64,000 bases of DNA. Origin: Cristatella mucedo. Lineage: Eukaryota; Bryozoa; Phylactolaemata; Cristatellidae. The stretch lies in the NCBI GenBank assembly GCA_009760855.2, contig WPIO01000002.1, positions 124,001 through 188,000 of the forward strand, written 5' to 3'. Each line of letters starts with the position of its first letter. Positions within the stretch are counted from its first letter, which is position 1. A program made the position numbers and the translations under genes. The notes beneath the pieces were generated by a model. The model worked only from the letters and a program-made list of their open reading frames with translations, did not search any database and was not told where the DNA came from. Shown here in pieces: positions 1 through 12,549 of the stretch.

Positions 1-1
1 G

Positions 2-340
2 CACGCAGCTCACTTCGTCTACTCCTTCCTTGCCGTCTTCCTCTATGCGTCGCACCTGCCCGAGAAGCTGCTGCCGGGCCACTTCGACATCGTCGGGCAC
101 AGCCACCAGCTCTTCCACGTGTGCACAGTGCTGGCCACTGCGCAGCAGCTCCGAGGCCTCCTGGTCGACATGCGCGATCGGCACGTGCCCGGCCGCCTAG
201 GCGACTACGCCAGTCCGGCCGTGGCGGCTCTACACTCGTTTGCGCTGCTTGCCGCGCTCGCCCTCTTCAACTGCGTCGTGGTGCTGCTCTTTGCCCGGCG
301 CAAGATCTATGGCTTGAAGCCGGCGCCGCTGCGAGAATGA
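2..340 (+). CDS. Progestin/adipoQ receptor (PAQR5/6-like membrane progestin receptor), 3' terminal exon, partial
   Basis: Open frame from the window edge to TGA at 338-340, giving the last 112 residues of a seven-pass membrane receptor. The diagnostic block is FDIVGHSHQLFHV at about residues 28-40, whose HxxxxxH spacing is the family's conserved zinc-site histidine motif in the late transmembrane region. It is preceded by YASHLPEKLLPG, matching the family pattern PER/PEK-x-x-PG. A final hydrophobic helix lies at about residues 76-98 (AALHSFALLAALALFNCVVVLLF), followed by a short basic cytosolic tail. The GHSHQLFHVC version with a following LATxxQ is closest to what I recall of PAQR5 and PAQR6 (membrane progestin receptors gamma and delta), rather than the adiponectin receptors. 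The exon is GC-rich in third positions. Earlier exons lie outside the window. Family assignment is firm; subtype is inferred. Confidence 0.85.
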   Translation, partial: HAAHFVYSFLAVFLYASHLPEKLLPGHFDIVGHSHQLFHVCTVLATAQQLRGLLVDMRDRHVPGRLGDYASPAVAALHSFALLAALALFNCVVVLLFARRKIYGLKPAPLRE

Positions 341-2244
341 CCGACGTCGACCGTGGCAGCAGCCGAGCTGCTTGCCTGCCTGCGACCGACGGCGGAAGGG
401 ACCCCTCGTGGCCGGTGAGCGTGGCCGTCGCCAAATCTTCCCTTCTGCACCTGCTTTGAGACGGAGCATTCATAGACGTGCGATCATTCTTTGAGCTGGT
501 GCTGTGGTGAGACGTTCGTGACATGTTCTTCCAGGCTGTGGAGTGAGACTCTCGCTGCCCGCAGCCTTCGCTGCATTCCGCCATCGCCGCTCGCTGCCAC
601 CGCCACGCGGGCGTGCGTTAAGGGACACACCTAAGGGAGCTGCTGGCGACCTCGGCTGGCCCAGAGGAGGCTAGCCGACACCTCTTCTTCCTATTCTTCG
701 GCCTGTGGTTGAGCTGAGGTCAGCTTGGTTGAGCTCACCAATCTAAACGGGTTTGGGTTATGTTAGCACAATCATGCTCTTTCCATTTCGGTGTGGGATT
801 TCGGCCAGTTTTTATGACGGTGATGAGCTCTGTGACTTTCCTCGAGCTTTTATTAATGCCAGTTACTCAAAAAGCATATTCATTCTTTTGCATGAATAAA
901 CTAACGTGTATGTACTATTTACAAATTTCCACCTTTGCCAAACTACAGCGTCACGAACAGCAATGGTGGGTGAGGGGTAGTGGAGAGACAGCAGAGACAG
1001 CGATGAGGCTGCAAGCTGGAGCAGCTGACATGCGCAATGTGTGGCCTCGATCACCAGCTGTGACTGCACACACAAGCGCGGCTGCTCCACTGAGCGCCAT
1101 TGCTCTGCTGCTTCATCTCCGTCTGCTCTTCCCAGCACTGCGCTCTGCCATGTCATCCCACTCCCAGCCACGAGGCTCTGCCGAAACCGCAGCGATCTGC
1201 AAAGTGATCGCCCCACTCCAAGCGCATTTTGGCAGCGTGTCTCAGCAAAATGCAAGCTGCATTCTCGTCGGCATGCACCTCGGCATATTAGCTGGCTATT
1301 CGCGTTGGCAGGCTTTTAAGGGAGGCTGAGTCTTGACCTTGTCTGTGAAAGCTTACTCTGGGATCTTGCCACTGATATGAGGAAGGGCGTCCATTTCAAA
1401 TGGCGTCTCAGCTGACCGCGGAAAGATGGGTGAATTCATTGACCGAAAGTGTGCCCGTAACTCAGCTGTCTCGATCACCGAAAAGAAATGCCCTATGGCT
1501 CTCTTGATTGAGGCAGCCATTGAGATAAAATAACTGGCATGCATGCTAGAACATTTGAGCCCCGTCCCTCCACTCACACTCGCCTGTGTGCTATCTCAAA
1601 TCTCAAGATGTGTCAACGAATTTCAATAAGATCGGAATGCAATTACTTCATTGTCGTGACTTGGGAGCAAACAGACAGCTTTGAGGGGGTAATGACCCTG
1701 ACCTTGGCCTGCTTACACAGTGTGCTTGGAGCTGACTATAGGAGCAGCAACACCTACTAGGCCAGGCAACAGTTCATGCAGTAGATTTTGGTGAGGATGA
1801 CAGTGTAGGGACATGCTGAAAGGGAGACAGTGCTAGCACTCATCCTCTTGCCCCCATTACCTCTGCACAACTTTGTCACTTGTTCACACGGACGTGTCAC
1901 ATGCTCTCAGCTCTGTTGCAAGAATCCATCTTTTCCACTGGTCAGCTGAAAGCGTTTGGTCATGCCTTGCATTATGACGATGCAGAGCAAGTGAGCTTCG
2001 GCCAGGCGGTCCAACAGACATGAGCTATCTAGTTTTTAGGCACACAAGCGGAAAAGAACCAGTAGCTAGCTAGCCAATGCTTACGGTGCACTTGGTGGTT
2101 TGCAGGGACCCAGAAGCCTCACCTGTCATGGTTGACTAGACAGCGGTGCATCCACCACTATATAGTCTGTAAGCCTCCTTGCCCGGGTAGAACTGGGCTA
2201 AATACTGTCATAGCCTAGCATTGTAACCAAAATCCCCTATGCTG
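341..2244. other. Receptor 3' UTR and intergenic DNA
   Basis: No coding frame I can support. AATAAA at 895-900 is the first good polyadenylation signal after the receptor stop codon, so the 3' UTR probably ends near 915-925. The rest shows no repeat family recognised elsewhere in the window. Confidence 0.45.
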
Positions 2245-2245
2245 A

Positions 2246-2466
2246 ATAATAATAATAATAATGCACTTGATAAAGCGCCCTCAGAGAACTTAATCTCTTT
2301 CTAGGCGCTTTACATTTGCTGCAAAGGGAAATGAAATTGAATGGTAAGTAAAATCATGCATGAAAAACAAACAAAATGAATAATATGGTTAGGGGTGACG
2401 TGCACAGGGTCAGCACGCAAATGTGGTTAGTGGCAGCATGCACAGTGTCAGCACACATAAGCGAAT
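2246..2466 (-). mobile_element. LINE family A, 3' end fragment
   Basis: Reading the minus strand, this is the 3' UTR and tail of the CR1/L2-type LINE that recurs through the window. It has the GTGCTGACACTGTGCATGC repeat-like stretch, the hairpin GCGCCTAGAAAGAGATTAAG...CTCTGAGGGCGC and a terminal (ATT)n run (here TAATAATAATAAT at 2246 on the plus strand). Strongly 5'-truncated. Confidence 0.75.
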
Positions 2467-5400
2467 AAGCTAGTGTTCTCTTAACCTGGCTGAGTCTTGC
2501 TTCCTACCTGTGTCCTACTTACTTGAGTCTTCGGTGTATACATCATCAATACGGTAGGAGTGGCCCGCGACTTACGAAACACTTAACGAAGACTCAGAAG
2601 CCAAACACAGGTCTACTTCTTGGCCAAGACTCGGGCAAGACCTAGCAACAGACCAATCACAGGTGCCGTCAAGGGCATGCCTTCCTTTTGCTTTGTATAT
2701 ATTGCAGACGACTCACTTGTGTCTGCTTGTGTGTTGTGTGTGTGCACGTGTGTGTGCATGCGTGCGTGCGTGTGCATGGGCACGCGTTAGAGAGAGAGAG
2801 AGAAAGACCCAGCACTCGTCCAGACTGCGAGTACAAGGCTACTCTATTCGTTAGGATTCCGAGTACAGGCCTGCTCGCATACCGAGCGTGCAGGGCACGC
2901 GAGCAGTCCAAGTGGCTGGCGTTCCAAGCTGGCTGCCAAGTCGGAGAACAGCAGTGAGTTGTGACCCCTGCTGTGTAGTGAAATGCAGCGAGCTGATCGA
3001 GCCAATAAAGAATTTGAGTGCCAGCTAAAGATGGCTAGTGCAGACAAAGTGCGTGCTTGCACCTGCCTCTGCCGAGAGGTGATGACGTGTGACGATGGCC
3101 TTGAAAAGCTCTTCGCTCTCAGGCCTGGCGGCCGTAGCCGTGCGGCCAGGATCGAGTATATCGTGGCTAGAGGAGATGTGGAAGAGAAGACCAGTAGAGT
3201 CGGCAGGCAGCTGGCACGACGTTGTCAGAGCTGGCAGCGCTGAAAGTGAGGTCATAGCCCTCAGAAGCTTGCCAATGGCTGCACTGAGCAGCTGGTGGGC
3301 CTAAAATGCTACTGCTCTTCCTATCGGTAGCCTCTGTTGCCTCAGCTCCAGTCTGCAGCTGGCATTGTAACTGCACGTGGGTCGACAAACCAGTGCTGCC
3401 AAGGCGTAGGCTTGCGTCGGCACTGGACTCGTCAGCCACAGCATCCAATAATATGGTGCAAAGTGGCTACTGAAATTCTCAATGACAGCAGTGTAACGTT
3501 GGAAAGGCAAGACAGTTAAGAGAATCCAGGCAAGTATAATTTAGAAGAGAGTGTGAGTGGATAATTGAACAGAAGAGAGGTATATAGTTGGATAGATACA
3601 GACGAAGATTTGTACATGCACAGTATTAACCTCTATTTTAAGCTTGGTTTTGAGTTAGTAAGTTACTGAGTTAGTCACGATCACTGACGTTAAGCTCTCG
3701 CTCCTGCCCGCAAGTGTCCGTTTACAGGAATGCATGCAGGCTTAGTAAAAGTCATTAGGTCATGACGTTTTTCAAAATCTTCCTGGCACCTTCGACTTCA
3801 AAGCGTCGTGGTTGGGTTAGTCTGCAGCTAACCTTAGGCCTGATCCTGCCACCACCCCAACCCCCACATACCCCCCGAAGGCACTGGTAGCCGGCTGTGC
3901 GCCTGGTCACTCTTTGCACCGTGCTCACCAGCCTAGACATAAATGCTGCTAGGCAACCGTTGAGTGAGTGTAGCTCCTGTTTCAGCAGCTAGGATACTTC
4001 GAAGCTAATCAAGCAAACTGCAACTCTTTGTTGTATTGTTATGCAAAGAGCACTTTGCATTGAGCAGCCATTTATCAGATGCAGCATGCTGGCTTAACAA
4101 TTGTAAATTCAACATTGCCAGGGTACAATGCAGCAAGGAAGCTCGTCATAGCAATAGTTGGTGGATCACGTAAGCGTACCCACCGTCCGTTCCTTCGAGA
4201 TCACTTTGTGCCCAGATCGGTAAGATCAAACTTGGGACTCGACCACAAGCAACGTGCTGTTTAAACCTTTCTGCCTGCCTGCTACACACTGCAAAGAAAC
4301 CAGTTTCATGGTATGTCAGATCTAGACGAAAAGGGTTCACATAGAATGTCCCATAAGCGGACAAAGATGTGTACACACTTTTTTACATGGTGGCATTGAG
4401 ATACCACACAGCAGCTGATGGTGACACGTCAAATACTGTTGATACTGACACAGGAGGTCTCACTTGAACAGCAGTCCTTCCTTAGCACCATCAGCCACCT
4501 ACAGTAATATTTGCAGTTCCGTAATCCAACACCTACTTGGAGTAGGAAAAGCTGCGTGTTCCGGCATCAAGATGGAGCACATTAGCTGCTCATACGAGAC
4601 TTCACTCACCGGGCCTCTGCAACTACTGAAACTTAATCAGAGTGCGAAATAGTACTCTTTGGAAACGTGATTATGCAATATCCACGAAATTCTTATCTTG
4701 ACTCGCGGCTTCACTTAATGGGCAGTTTTTGCTTAATGACATCTCAGCAAGGAGCTGCTGGCAAAACTGGCACGACTGAACGTATATTCACTCATCGTGC
4801 ATGCAGCAGTCGTTCATCAGCGATTTCCAGTTTGTCCTTGACTTGCTGCTTCCTGCCAAGGCAAGCGTTCAATGCCTATGAGATATGTGGTGTACATTTC
4901 GTTAACATTATCGGCAGAATGGGCTCGATTGCTCATGTACTGATGAGAACGAGCTAGAAATTACGGTCGTTTGAGCTGCCTACACTGGTGGTCTTAGGTA
5001 ATCCATTTCGGTTCAGTCGGAAGTGGTGCATCGAGAAATAAGCAATCCTCTTTGCAGTATAAGGTTTTTTGCAGATATTCGTGAGTTAAATACTTTCATT
5101 GTGGAAGGCTGAATTGCCAAATTCATGCTCAATAGATAGCATACCACGACTGACACAGTATGTAATTAAAAAAAACTTCTGAACGATAGTGTTCTCGATC
5201 ACGACGTGGTTTGATTAGACGCCGCTTTCGAGGTAGGGTATCATCTGCAAGAATCGTGAAATAAACCGGGCAGTGATATTAAATGGAGGGCATAGTGCCG
5301 GCAGCTTCAGAGCGCCATTTTCCAACGCTTGTGCAGTTGCACTGAACCGGGATTTCGTTTCCGCCCGTACGCAGACGAACCTGCATCGGGCACTGACGAT

Positions 5401-5864
5401 TGCCAGCAGCAAGATGCTTTGTGCTCTATGCTTTAATAATCGGAATAATAATATAACACAACATTTTTATACGACCCTGGAAAAACCGAATCTCATTCTA
5501 AGCACTTCACAGATGCTGGAAAGAAGTGTGCCAATTGGGTGGTGATAACATGCAATTCGTCTGCCAGCATAAGCAGTCAAGGGACAATTTACGTGGACCG
5601 AGTGCGGTAAGGAGCGGGCTAGCTTTTAGCTTCTCTTTAAAATACCGTCAAGTAATGGAATGTAGCGATACCAATCGGAGTGATTTTCAGGTTTTGGGAG
5701 CTCACGGGTTGGGAGCGCTCAAACTAAAGGCACAGTCACCGAAAATGTATATGAGGTTAATCTGGGGCATAGCTAAGCAACGTAAGGAAGAAGGCTGGGT
5801 GGCACACTGCAAATCCCAAATAAGGAAGTATTGTTTGCCGGCTGGCTGACTGTCTTCTAGTATG
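2467..5864. other. Unassigned intergenic DNA
   Basis: No gene recognised. A short TG/GC purine-pyrimidine stretch followed by (GA)n lies at 2735-2805. The open frames here (for example 2983-3243, plus) have no recognisable domain and no convincing splice context. Confidence 0.4.
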
Positions 5865-6040
5865 GTGAGCCGTGATGGCACACTAGGTAAGGCGGTTGCT
5901 TTCACGACCTCGGTCCCGAGGTCGTGGGTTCGATTCCTGCGTTGGGCGATTCTTTATCGCCACTGCAAGCGGTGGTTATACTCATAAGGCTCTTCTGTAG
6001 CTATACAAAAAGAGGCTGTTTAATCAGCTAGGATTTATTT
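5865..6040 (+). mobile_element. tRNA-headed SINE, family 1
   Basis: tRNA-like head with a box A region (TGGCACACTAGGTAAGG) and a box B (GGGTTCGATTCC). The body is GGCGATTCTTTATCGCCACTGCAAG and the 3' part AGGCTCTTCTGTAGCTATACAAA. Related copies occur at 7696, 11556, 42055, 46262, 58385 and 58650, which shows it is dispersed rather than a functional tRNA gene. Confidence 0.8.
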
Positions 6041-7695
6041 AGTATGGGCAGAAAGATCTGCAAGTCTGTGTAAAAGTAGTCCAGAAGTGGTGTCATAAAT
6101 GCACGGACCACTTTGGCTGCGGTGTGCATATCTAAGCGATCCGGATTTTTGCAATATGGCGGGGGGGGGGGGAGGATTCTAGAAAATTCTGAAGCCAGTA
6201 AAGATTTGACCGAGAGAGGAGTGTAAATGAGTGCTATCGCGGGGCACGCTCGTGCAGAGCCATAGCCGAGTGCACATGCTCTAAAATCCAGCTCGCTTAT
6301 CAGCTCCTCGGCTCACCGCCGCCGAGCCCGGTGCTAATTTGGATCGCGCATAGATTCTGCGGATCGGTTTAATGGGTAGCACCCCTACAGCATTGGCTTG
6401 CGTCAGCATTGTGGGATGCCGAGTACGTCTAATTACCCATCTCGAGGTCAGAGCTGCATTAGTGCCAGCAAATGCTACCCAATATTGTTCGGTGCAATTT
6501 TTAGAAGTGGCCGCCACTTCCGCTTCCCCTTGTTGATCTGTTTCATGTCCAGAGCAAATCGGGAAGCCGCGAGCCGTTGGCACACTGCCCGTGTCCCCCA
6601 GACTGTGTGAACGATTCTCTACTTCGCAGTCGGATGGACACCCGCCATTGTTACCTCGGGTTCAAAAATGCCCCTGCCGTAACGAATTGCCTTGCAACTG
6701 CCGTCTAAAGGGATAGTTTACCTAGGACCGACGAGTTAATTCGAAAATGCTCTGTTTATTGCTCGTCTACCACAGCATGACCAGGGTTGCATTTGTGTAA
6801 ATAGCAAAACCACACCGATGAATCGGTCACTAAAGCGAAGTGTAGAGGTCGGCATCTCTGCCCAGAAGGCTTTCCCAAAATCGTGTAGCGTGTACTGAGG
6901 CGTCGCTCTCCACTGGGTCTAGCGAATATCGAAAGTCATTTATATACGTCTGAATATAATTTCGCAGACCTGGGTTGGTCTCTTGGGTTGACCCTCCAGC
7001 TAAGTAATTGCTAGAACACTGAGCGTTGTAAATGATCTCCCGGGGCGGCTAACAGTGCTGACGTGCGGGCGATTACCTTTAGCAAGTCGCCAAAGGATAC
7101 TAGCATTCAGCCGGGTTGTTCATAGGTGCATTCGTTTGGGGCCACTTTAGTGAGGGCAAATGAGCAGTAGTTGTCGAGCTCTCAGCCTCCTTCCACGAAA
7201 GCCCAGCACATCTTCGCGTAGCGACAGTAATTCAACAGAAAAGGCTACAGGGCTTAAAAACCGAGTATATTTAATTATTGAATATGGCGGCTCGAGAAAT
7301 TTGACGGTGTCGCTCATTCAAGGGGACTCTGCAGATTGGGGCAAGCGATTTCCTTTTTTGGTGGGGGCCAGAAAGGCTGACAGAACGATGAGCCTTCGGC
7401 GCGAGCGTTTAGCGTCGGTTTCCGGAAAGCCTGTCGTCTTTAAAGGAGTATCGTCTTTCTAGAGTTTTGAATTAGCATTTCTTTTTAGACAGATATGAAG
7501 AGGACTGGCGAGGGGGCTCACCCCCTGGAAGCGTTGCATTAGGCCCACCGAACAGGGGTACGATTGTCTTTTGAGCTTACCGAATGAGGCTTCCTGGTGG
7601 AAGAAGAGCCCCCTGCACGCAGCGCAAGGCATTCGAATACATTTTAAAAGCAAAAGCTAATAGAAAGTGGCTGATTTAAAAGCATAATTTTACGT
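6041..7695. other. Unassigned intergenic DNA
   Basis: No gene or repeat family recognised. A run of 13 G residues lies near 6160-6172. Confidence 0.4.
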
Positions 7696-7832
7696 AGCGG
7701 TAGAAGACATTTAACGGCTATCGTCGCCGCTTGCTGTTGCCAATACAGGATTGGCCGCCGCAGGATTCGAACCCATTACCTCGGTCTCGAAGAGCGAGCA
7801 CCTTACTTCCCGGGCTATCGCGGCCCAAGGGA
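7696..7832 (-). mobile_element. tRNA-headed SINE, family 1
   Basis: Minus-strand copy. Box B GGGTTCGAATCC is visible as its complement at about 7766-7777, followed on the minus strand by the shared CCAAT...AGCAAGCGGCGACGATAGCCGTTAAATG...CTTCTACCGCTACG body. More diverged than the 5865 copy. Confidence 0.7.
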
Positions 7833-7884
7833 GCACTCCAAATTAAAATGGAACTCAATATAGAATTTTAGAGGGGCTAAAGAG

Positions 7885-8120
7885 CTTTTCTACGCATACT
7901 ATGCATACTGTGTGCTTATGCGTGCTGACATAGTGCATGCTGCCACCAACCAGATTTCCATGCCGACCCTGTGCATGTCATCTCTAACCATGTTATGCTT
8001 GTTGACATTGTGCTTGCTACCACTAACCATTTGACCATGCTTCCTTTGCATCATGTGTACAGTGTCTAGAAAGAGATTAATTTCTCTGAGCGTGCTAAAT
8101 AGATGTATTATTAGTTAACA
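7885..8120 (+). mobile_element. LINE family A, 3' UTR fragment
   Basis: Contains GCGTGCTGACATAGTGCATGCTGCC, a diverged form of the family A 3' UTR. It ends in CTAGAAAGAGATTAATTTCTCTGAG and an ATT-type tail. Confidence 0.65.
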
Positions 8121-8921
8121 GTTTGGGAAAGTCCTTGACCTTGTACTACGCCCCTCGAACTCGAGGTTTATCGCGGTGTGCGAAAATACTGGCTACGCCT
8201 TCGTCGCTCTTGTAGCCTTTTTAGGACTGTAAACCGCTCGCGTGAGATACATGTGCACGTCATCGCCACTACTTGCAATGTCATCGATTGTTTTTCTTCT
8301 TTTAAAGGTGGAATCTGGTGAGTCGGCTACCTCCTAGTTAACGAGTGCTAGTCCAAGTCCAAGATGTAGCTCCAGCCCTCATCGATTAGAAGGTTTTGCC
8401 TCAAGCGATGTTCCCATTACGAGGATAATGACAGCCAATTTGGAAAATAACTCGGAATGAACGAGCCGAATTTTTCGCACCGCGCTACGTCGCTACCACG
8501 CATCATTCTCTTTAGCCTGTCTGAAGAAAAATGGCAGGCTCTCGTCGAAGAAACCTCCAATCTGCGCGCCGAAGGTGCTTAACCTTGACGAGCTTCTAGA
8601 ACTTCTCTCTAAGCCCGTGAGCGCAGCGCTCTGAGCGCATGGTAGCCTGAGAGAATAATCGTGCCTCCAAAGAGTGAGGGGCGGGGGGGGCTTCAGGGTA
8701 ATTTTGGCGAATGGATGCTCGAGCGGGCGGCTGCAATTTCGGTTGGAATAGCGTAACCCTGACGCTTCAACCGGACCTGCGATCACATATGTCTGACGGA
8801 AGTAGGCTGAAGCCCTGCCCCCCCCCTTTTCTAAACTCCTCCATTTGAACATTTGCCCTTGAACGCTCGGTCGCTGCGTAGGAGTCTCGGCAGCTGCGAC
8901 CCTGTGCTCATTGCGCCGTGC
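8121..8921. other. Unassigned intergenic DNA
   Basis: No coding or repeat assignment. The open frame on the minus strand at 8493-8852 lacks any recognisable motif. Confidence 0.35.
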
Positions 8922-9075
8922 TAATTTGACCCAGCGGTTAAGGCGCTCGCCTCTAACGAGGTGAATGCATTATTGCTATGGCCGGAGGTCGTCGAGCCCC
9001 GCGTAGCGTACGTGAAGTGCCTGAATAGAGATTGGGTTCTTAGGGCGCTGCACAAACGAATTATATGTAAATATT
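8922..9075 (+). mobile_element. tRNA-headed SINE, family 2
   Basis: Head with ACCCAGCGGTTAAGGCGCTCG (box A-like) and GGTCGTCGAGCCCCGCG (box B-like). The tail is AAGTGCCTGAATAGAGATTGG...GGGCGCTGCACAAACGAATTAT. The same head and tail recur at 28892, 37433 and 53715. Confidence 0.75.
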
Positions 9076-10374
9076 TGTTCCAGTTCCAGCATTGCCGCGC
9101 TGCCGGCTCAACGAGAGGCGAGGCGCGCTCGTCGCCGTTGCGTTACTCGAAGTCGGTGGCCGCCTGCGACCTGCTCGACCACGATTGGCCAGCCGCTCTG
9201 GTGCCTTTCTTATGCCTTGCCTATGCCTTTCTTGTGGCCTTTCTTGTGCCTTTCTTGGCTACTCAAAGGTCGCGGCGCCAGACCGCAGCCGGTCAGTAGC
9301 GGCCGAGCCCCGGGCCTGCAAGTCGCTGCCGTTCGCTACTTTGCTGTGTGCGGCCTCGGGCAGGAACGGTTGGACAGCGCAATGATCTGCCAAGATCCTA
9401 TCTGAAAACCAACTTGCCGATGAGCCTCTGTGGTCTGACCTCTCCTTGGCCGGTAGGGCTTCTTTGTAATGCGCTGCGGGTGTTTACCCACCCACCCCAC
9501 CCAAGTCCTCGGTCCTTGGCCGTCCTGCCCGTCCATGTACCACCGCACGCCTACGGCGACCCGGTGGACCCTTCAGGATTAATATCAGTAATCAGTACAG
9601 TAGAGCAGTCCTGGTTCCTTGGAGAAAAAGCGTCGTGTAGAGCGCTACCCATCAAGCCGTTGTCTCAGTGATACAACTCACTACATGTCACGAATCGATT
9701 ATAGAACAATTTATCAAATATACATAGGCTTAGATTCAGGCCTGTAGTGAGAATTGTTCCTGAGAACTAGGCCCTGGTGGTGATCGGAGTAACCGGAAGC
9801 CACAGGAAGCGATACTTTTAGCAATAATGTCACGTCCTCATAGACTAACATGCCTAGCAGCGACGCGTTTCCTCACAAGTGCAGCCAATTAGCTTGAAGA
9901 AGCTGAGTGCTTGGCTGCAACAGGTCTTGCAGAACCGGTTTCCTTAGCTTTGCTATGCCTAGTATAATAAAACAATTAACAAGTTTGTCTGTTTCCAGCT
10001 ATTCCCCCAAACAATATATGGGGTAGAAAATCAAAAGAATTATTGGCGAGCTAATAAGATACGTTAATGGTTAATTGCGTGGTCTCGCTGACTAAACACA
10101 TATTTTTCATTTGTGAAAGCACGAGATACGTAACGGACTATTATTACTTTGCTGATAATAAGTCACATTTATAGCTCCCCAGGTGATTCAAAACTCTATC
10201 CAGGCATTTAGTAAACTTTTCCTTCCTTTCACCATACAATTTCTTGCATTTCACTACACAATTTTCTGCGTTTCACCTCGAAATCGATATTGAGTTCACA
10301 TCTCATACTTCATCCAAGAGCGTTTAAGGGCTCGGCCTGCGCTGCCTTAGTTGCAATAAGAAACATTTTACTTT
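9076..10374. other. Unassigned intergenic DNA
   Basis: GC-rich to about 9600, then AT-rich. Several overlapping frames stay open in the GC-rich part on both strands, as expected from composition; none carries a recognisable domain. Confidence 0.35.
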
Positions 10375-11455
10375 TGAGATAGCGTCCTCAGAGAACTCAA
10401 TTTCTTTCTAGGCACTTAGGATTTGCTGCAAAGGAAGCACGGTCGAATGGTTAGCGGTTGCATGCTCCATAAACAACAAGAATAACATGGTTAGGGGTGA
10501 TATGCACAGGGTCAGCATGCAAGTATGCTTAGTGACAGCATGCGCAGTGTCAGCACGCATAAACACATAAAAGACGAATCACAGGGACCCATTAAATGCT
10601 GTCATGAATAGGTGCGTATATAATTTCTTTTTAAATGTGGTCAAATTAGGAGATGCCGTGACGCATGTCAGGTGTGAGTTCCGGGCTTTGGGAGCATACA
10701 TACTAAATGCACGGTCTCCAAAGGATTTGAGGTTTGTACGAGGTATAGGCAAACGGTTAGATTCCGAAAAGCGGGCGGTAGGATGCTTAGCCTAGTGAGG
10801 AGAGTAGATCTGATAGGTACGCTGGAGTTAAAGAATGAAGGGACCTAAACATAAGTTTCAAAACCTTGAAGACGATCCGTTGCTTGACTGGGAGACAGTG
10901 CTGGTCGGCGACAATTGGTGTGATGTGATAACTGCGACGCTCACGACAGACATGCATAGCTGCAGAGTTTTGCACTAGCGGTAAGCGCCTGATTGCACAT
11001 GCCGGCAGACCAGCAAGCAGTGAGTTACATAAGTCAAGACGGGATGTCACAAATGCATGGACCATATGTGGTATCCCTGTCTAAAAAAGCCTAAATTTTA
11101 TGTAGCTGGAAGTAGGCAGGCTTGACGGTGAAGCTGATGTGGTCGTCTAATGAAAGGTCATGTTGAAACACGATACCTAGATTCCGTAAAGATTCAACAG
11201 ATGTGCTATTGGTAGAGCCGATTTTGAGCGTTAGCCTTTCCAATTTCCGAATCACACTTGGTTTGCCCATAACTAGTAAGTTGGTTTTTATCATCATTCA
11301 GTTTAAGAAAATTTGCTGCCATCCATGTGTAGATGTCGTCAATACATACAGCAAGGGAGTTGAGAGAATACGACGTGCTGGAGGGCTGGGAGGGATCAAA
11401 GTAAAGGTACAACTGACTATCAATAACTGTAAATTGTGTCTTGTAATGACCATAT
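10375..11455 (-). pseudogene. LINE family A, 5'-truncated copy (end of reverse transcriptase ORF plus 3' UTR)
   Basis: On the minus strand this encodes the C-terminal part of a CR1/L2-type reverse transcriptase ORF, in more than one frame. Recognisable pieces are a thumb-like stretch with KLNDDKNQL and LGIVFQHDLSLDDHIS, then [21 protein letters not shown] and the block [18 protein letters not shown]. It ends in the common 3' UTR near 10400. Frameshifts and stop codons make it inactive. Its 3' end lies toward low coordinates. Confidence 0.8.
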
Positions 11456-11555
11456 GAGAGTTTTCTAGACTAGAGCAAATGTATGAATCGTATTAGAATA
11501 TCCAGCTAACTGAATTTGTAGTGACCGTCTTTATTGTGAGCCATGGGTTAGCTGA

Positions 11556-11690
11556 TTTAACAGCCTCATTTGTACAGCGGCAGAAGAGCCTTAAAACTAT
11601 CACCACCTTTCGAAGTGGGCAATAAAGGATCGCCCACTTCAGGGCTCGAAGCCACGACCTGGGTCGTGAAGAGCCAGCATCTACATTTAG
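11556..11690 (-). mobile_element. tRNA-headed SINE, family 1
   Basis: Minus-strand copy. The complement of ...AGGCTCTTCTGCCGCTGTACAAA lies near 11568-11595, and a degraded box B (GGCTTCGAGCCC) lies near 11643. Confidence 0.7.
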
Positions 11691-12549
11691 GTTAAGATCC
11701 AGAGGGGATAACCGCGTTATCAGACTCAAGGTAAAAATAAGAATACGTTATAGCTGCCCTTTGTATAAGAAAATACAATATAACGCCGTTTGAAGAGAAC
11801 CATGTAAAGAGAGAACTTCATGAGAGCCGCAGATCGGTAAGACTGGACGTATCCGGTCTAACTGGAGGTAAGTGGCTCTGCAGTAAACGGAGCAGCAGGA
11901 GGAAAAACCAGAAAACTTTAGCTCCCACCCCTCCGAAAAGCCCCCCCCCCCCCGCCACAGTAGCGCCGCGCCGTCGGAAATGCCTCCAGCTGTCCTTCCT
12001 GGCGTCAACCGGGAGTCAGGAGCATGGCTACCGTGTTGAGAGAGATGCTCCGGTAGCTTTTCGGTAGGGAGGGGGGTCACGCCTTACGCACAAAGCTTTC
12101 CTTCCCTACCCAGACGGCAGTTTTAGATTCGCCGGTCGCTAGTAATCTGCTTATTAGTTACGACCGTGCGTACCTATTATTGTTTCGTCGTCGTCGTTCA
12201 AATGCATTCCTAGATGTTATTATTGTTTCCAAAGTCCGAGAATTGTGCACTAAGAAAAGAAAAGCGCTCGGGAGGCGATGAGGGGCCGATAGCGGAGAAC
12301 CCGCTTTTGGCATTCCTAGCATTTTGTCGAACTGCTCAGCGCGTTCTCCCTCAAGCGTTGCTGCGAGTCTGTCTGACTTAGTGGTCATCAGGCCTGCTAT
12401 AACTCCGCCAGCATAATCTAGCGTTTTTCTTTTGAATCCTTGCTCAATATGCACGAGACCCCAAATAATAAGCGACCTTGTTTCTGAAAAAGGCCTCGAC
12501 CTTCTCGCCTTCACATCAGCCTGGCTACAATAGGTAAACTGCCTGACTA
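11691..12549. other. Unassigned intergenic DNA
   Basis: No gene recognised. C-run at about 11941-11953. Confidence 0.35.

Noticed and set aside
760-1329. 190-codon open frame downstream of the receptor
   Set aside because: No domain and low-information composition; it overlaps the likely 3' UTR and polyadenylation signal, and the opposite strand is open too.
2983-3243. Open frame with many charged residues
   Set aside because: No recognisable family, no splice signals in frame, and antisense frames are equally open.
5865-5945. tRNA-gene-like sequence with box A and box B
   Set aside because: The same head with the same non-tRNA body recurs at many sites, so it is a SINE; acceptor-stem pairing is not convincing.
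8493-8852. 119-codon minus-strand frame
   Set aside because: No motif, low-complexity proline and glycine runs from C/G tracts, no splice or promoter context.
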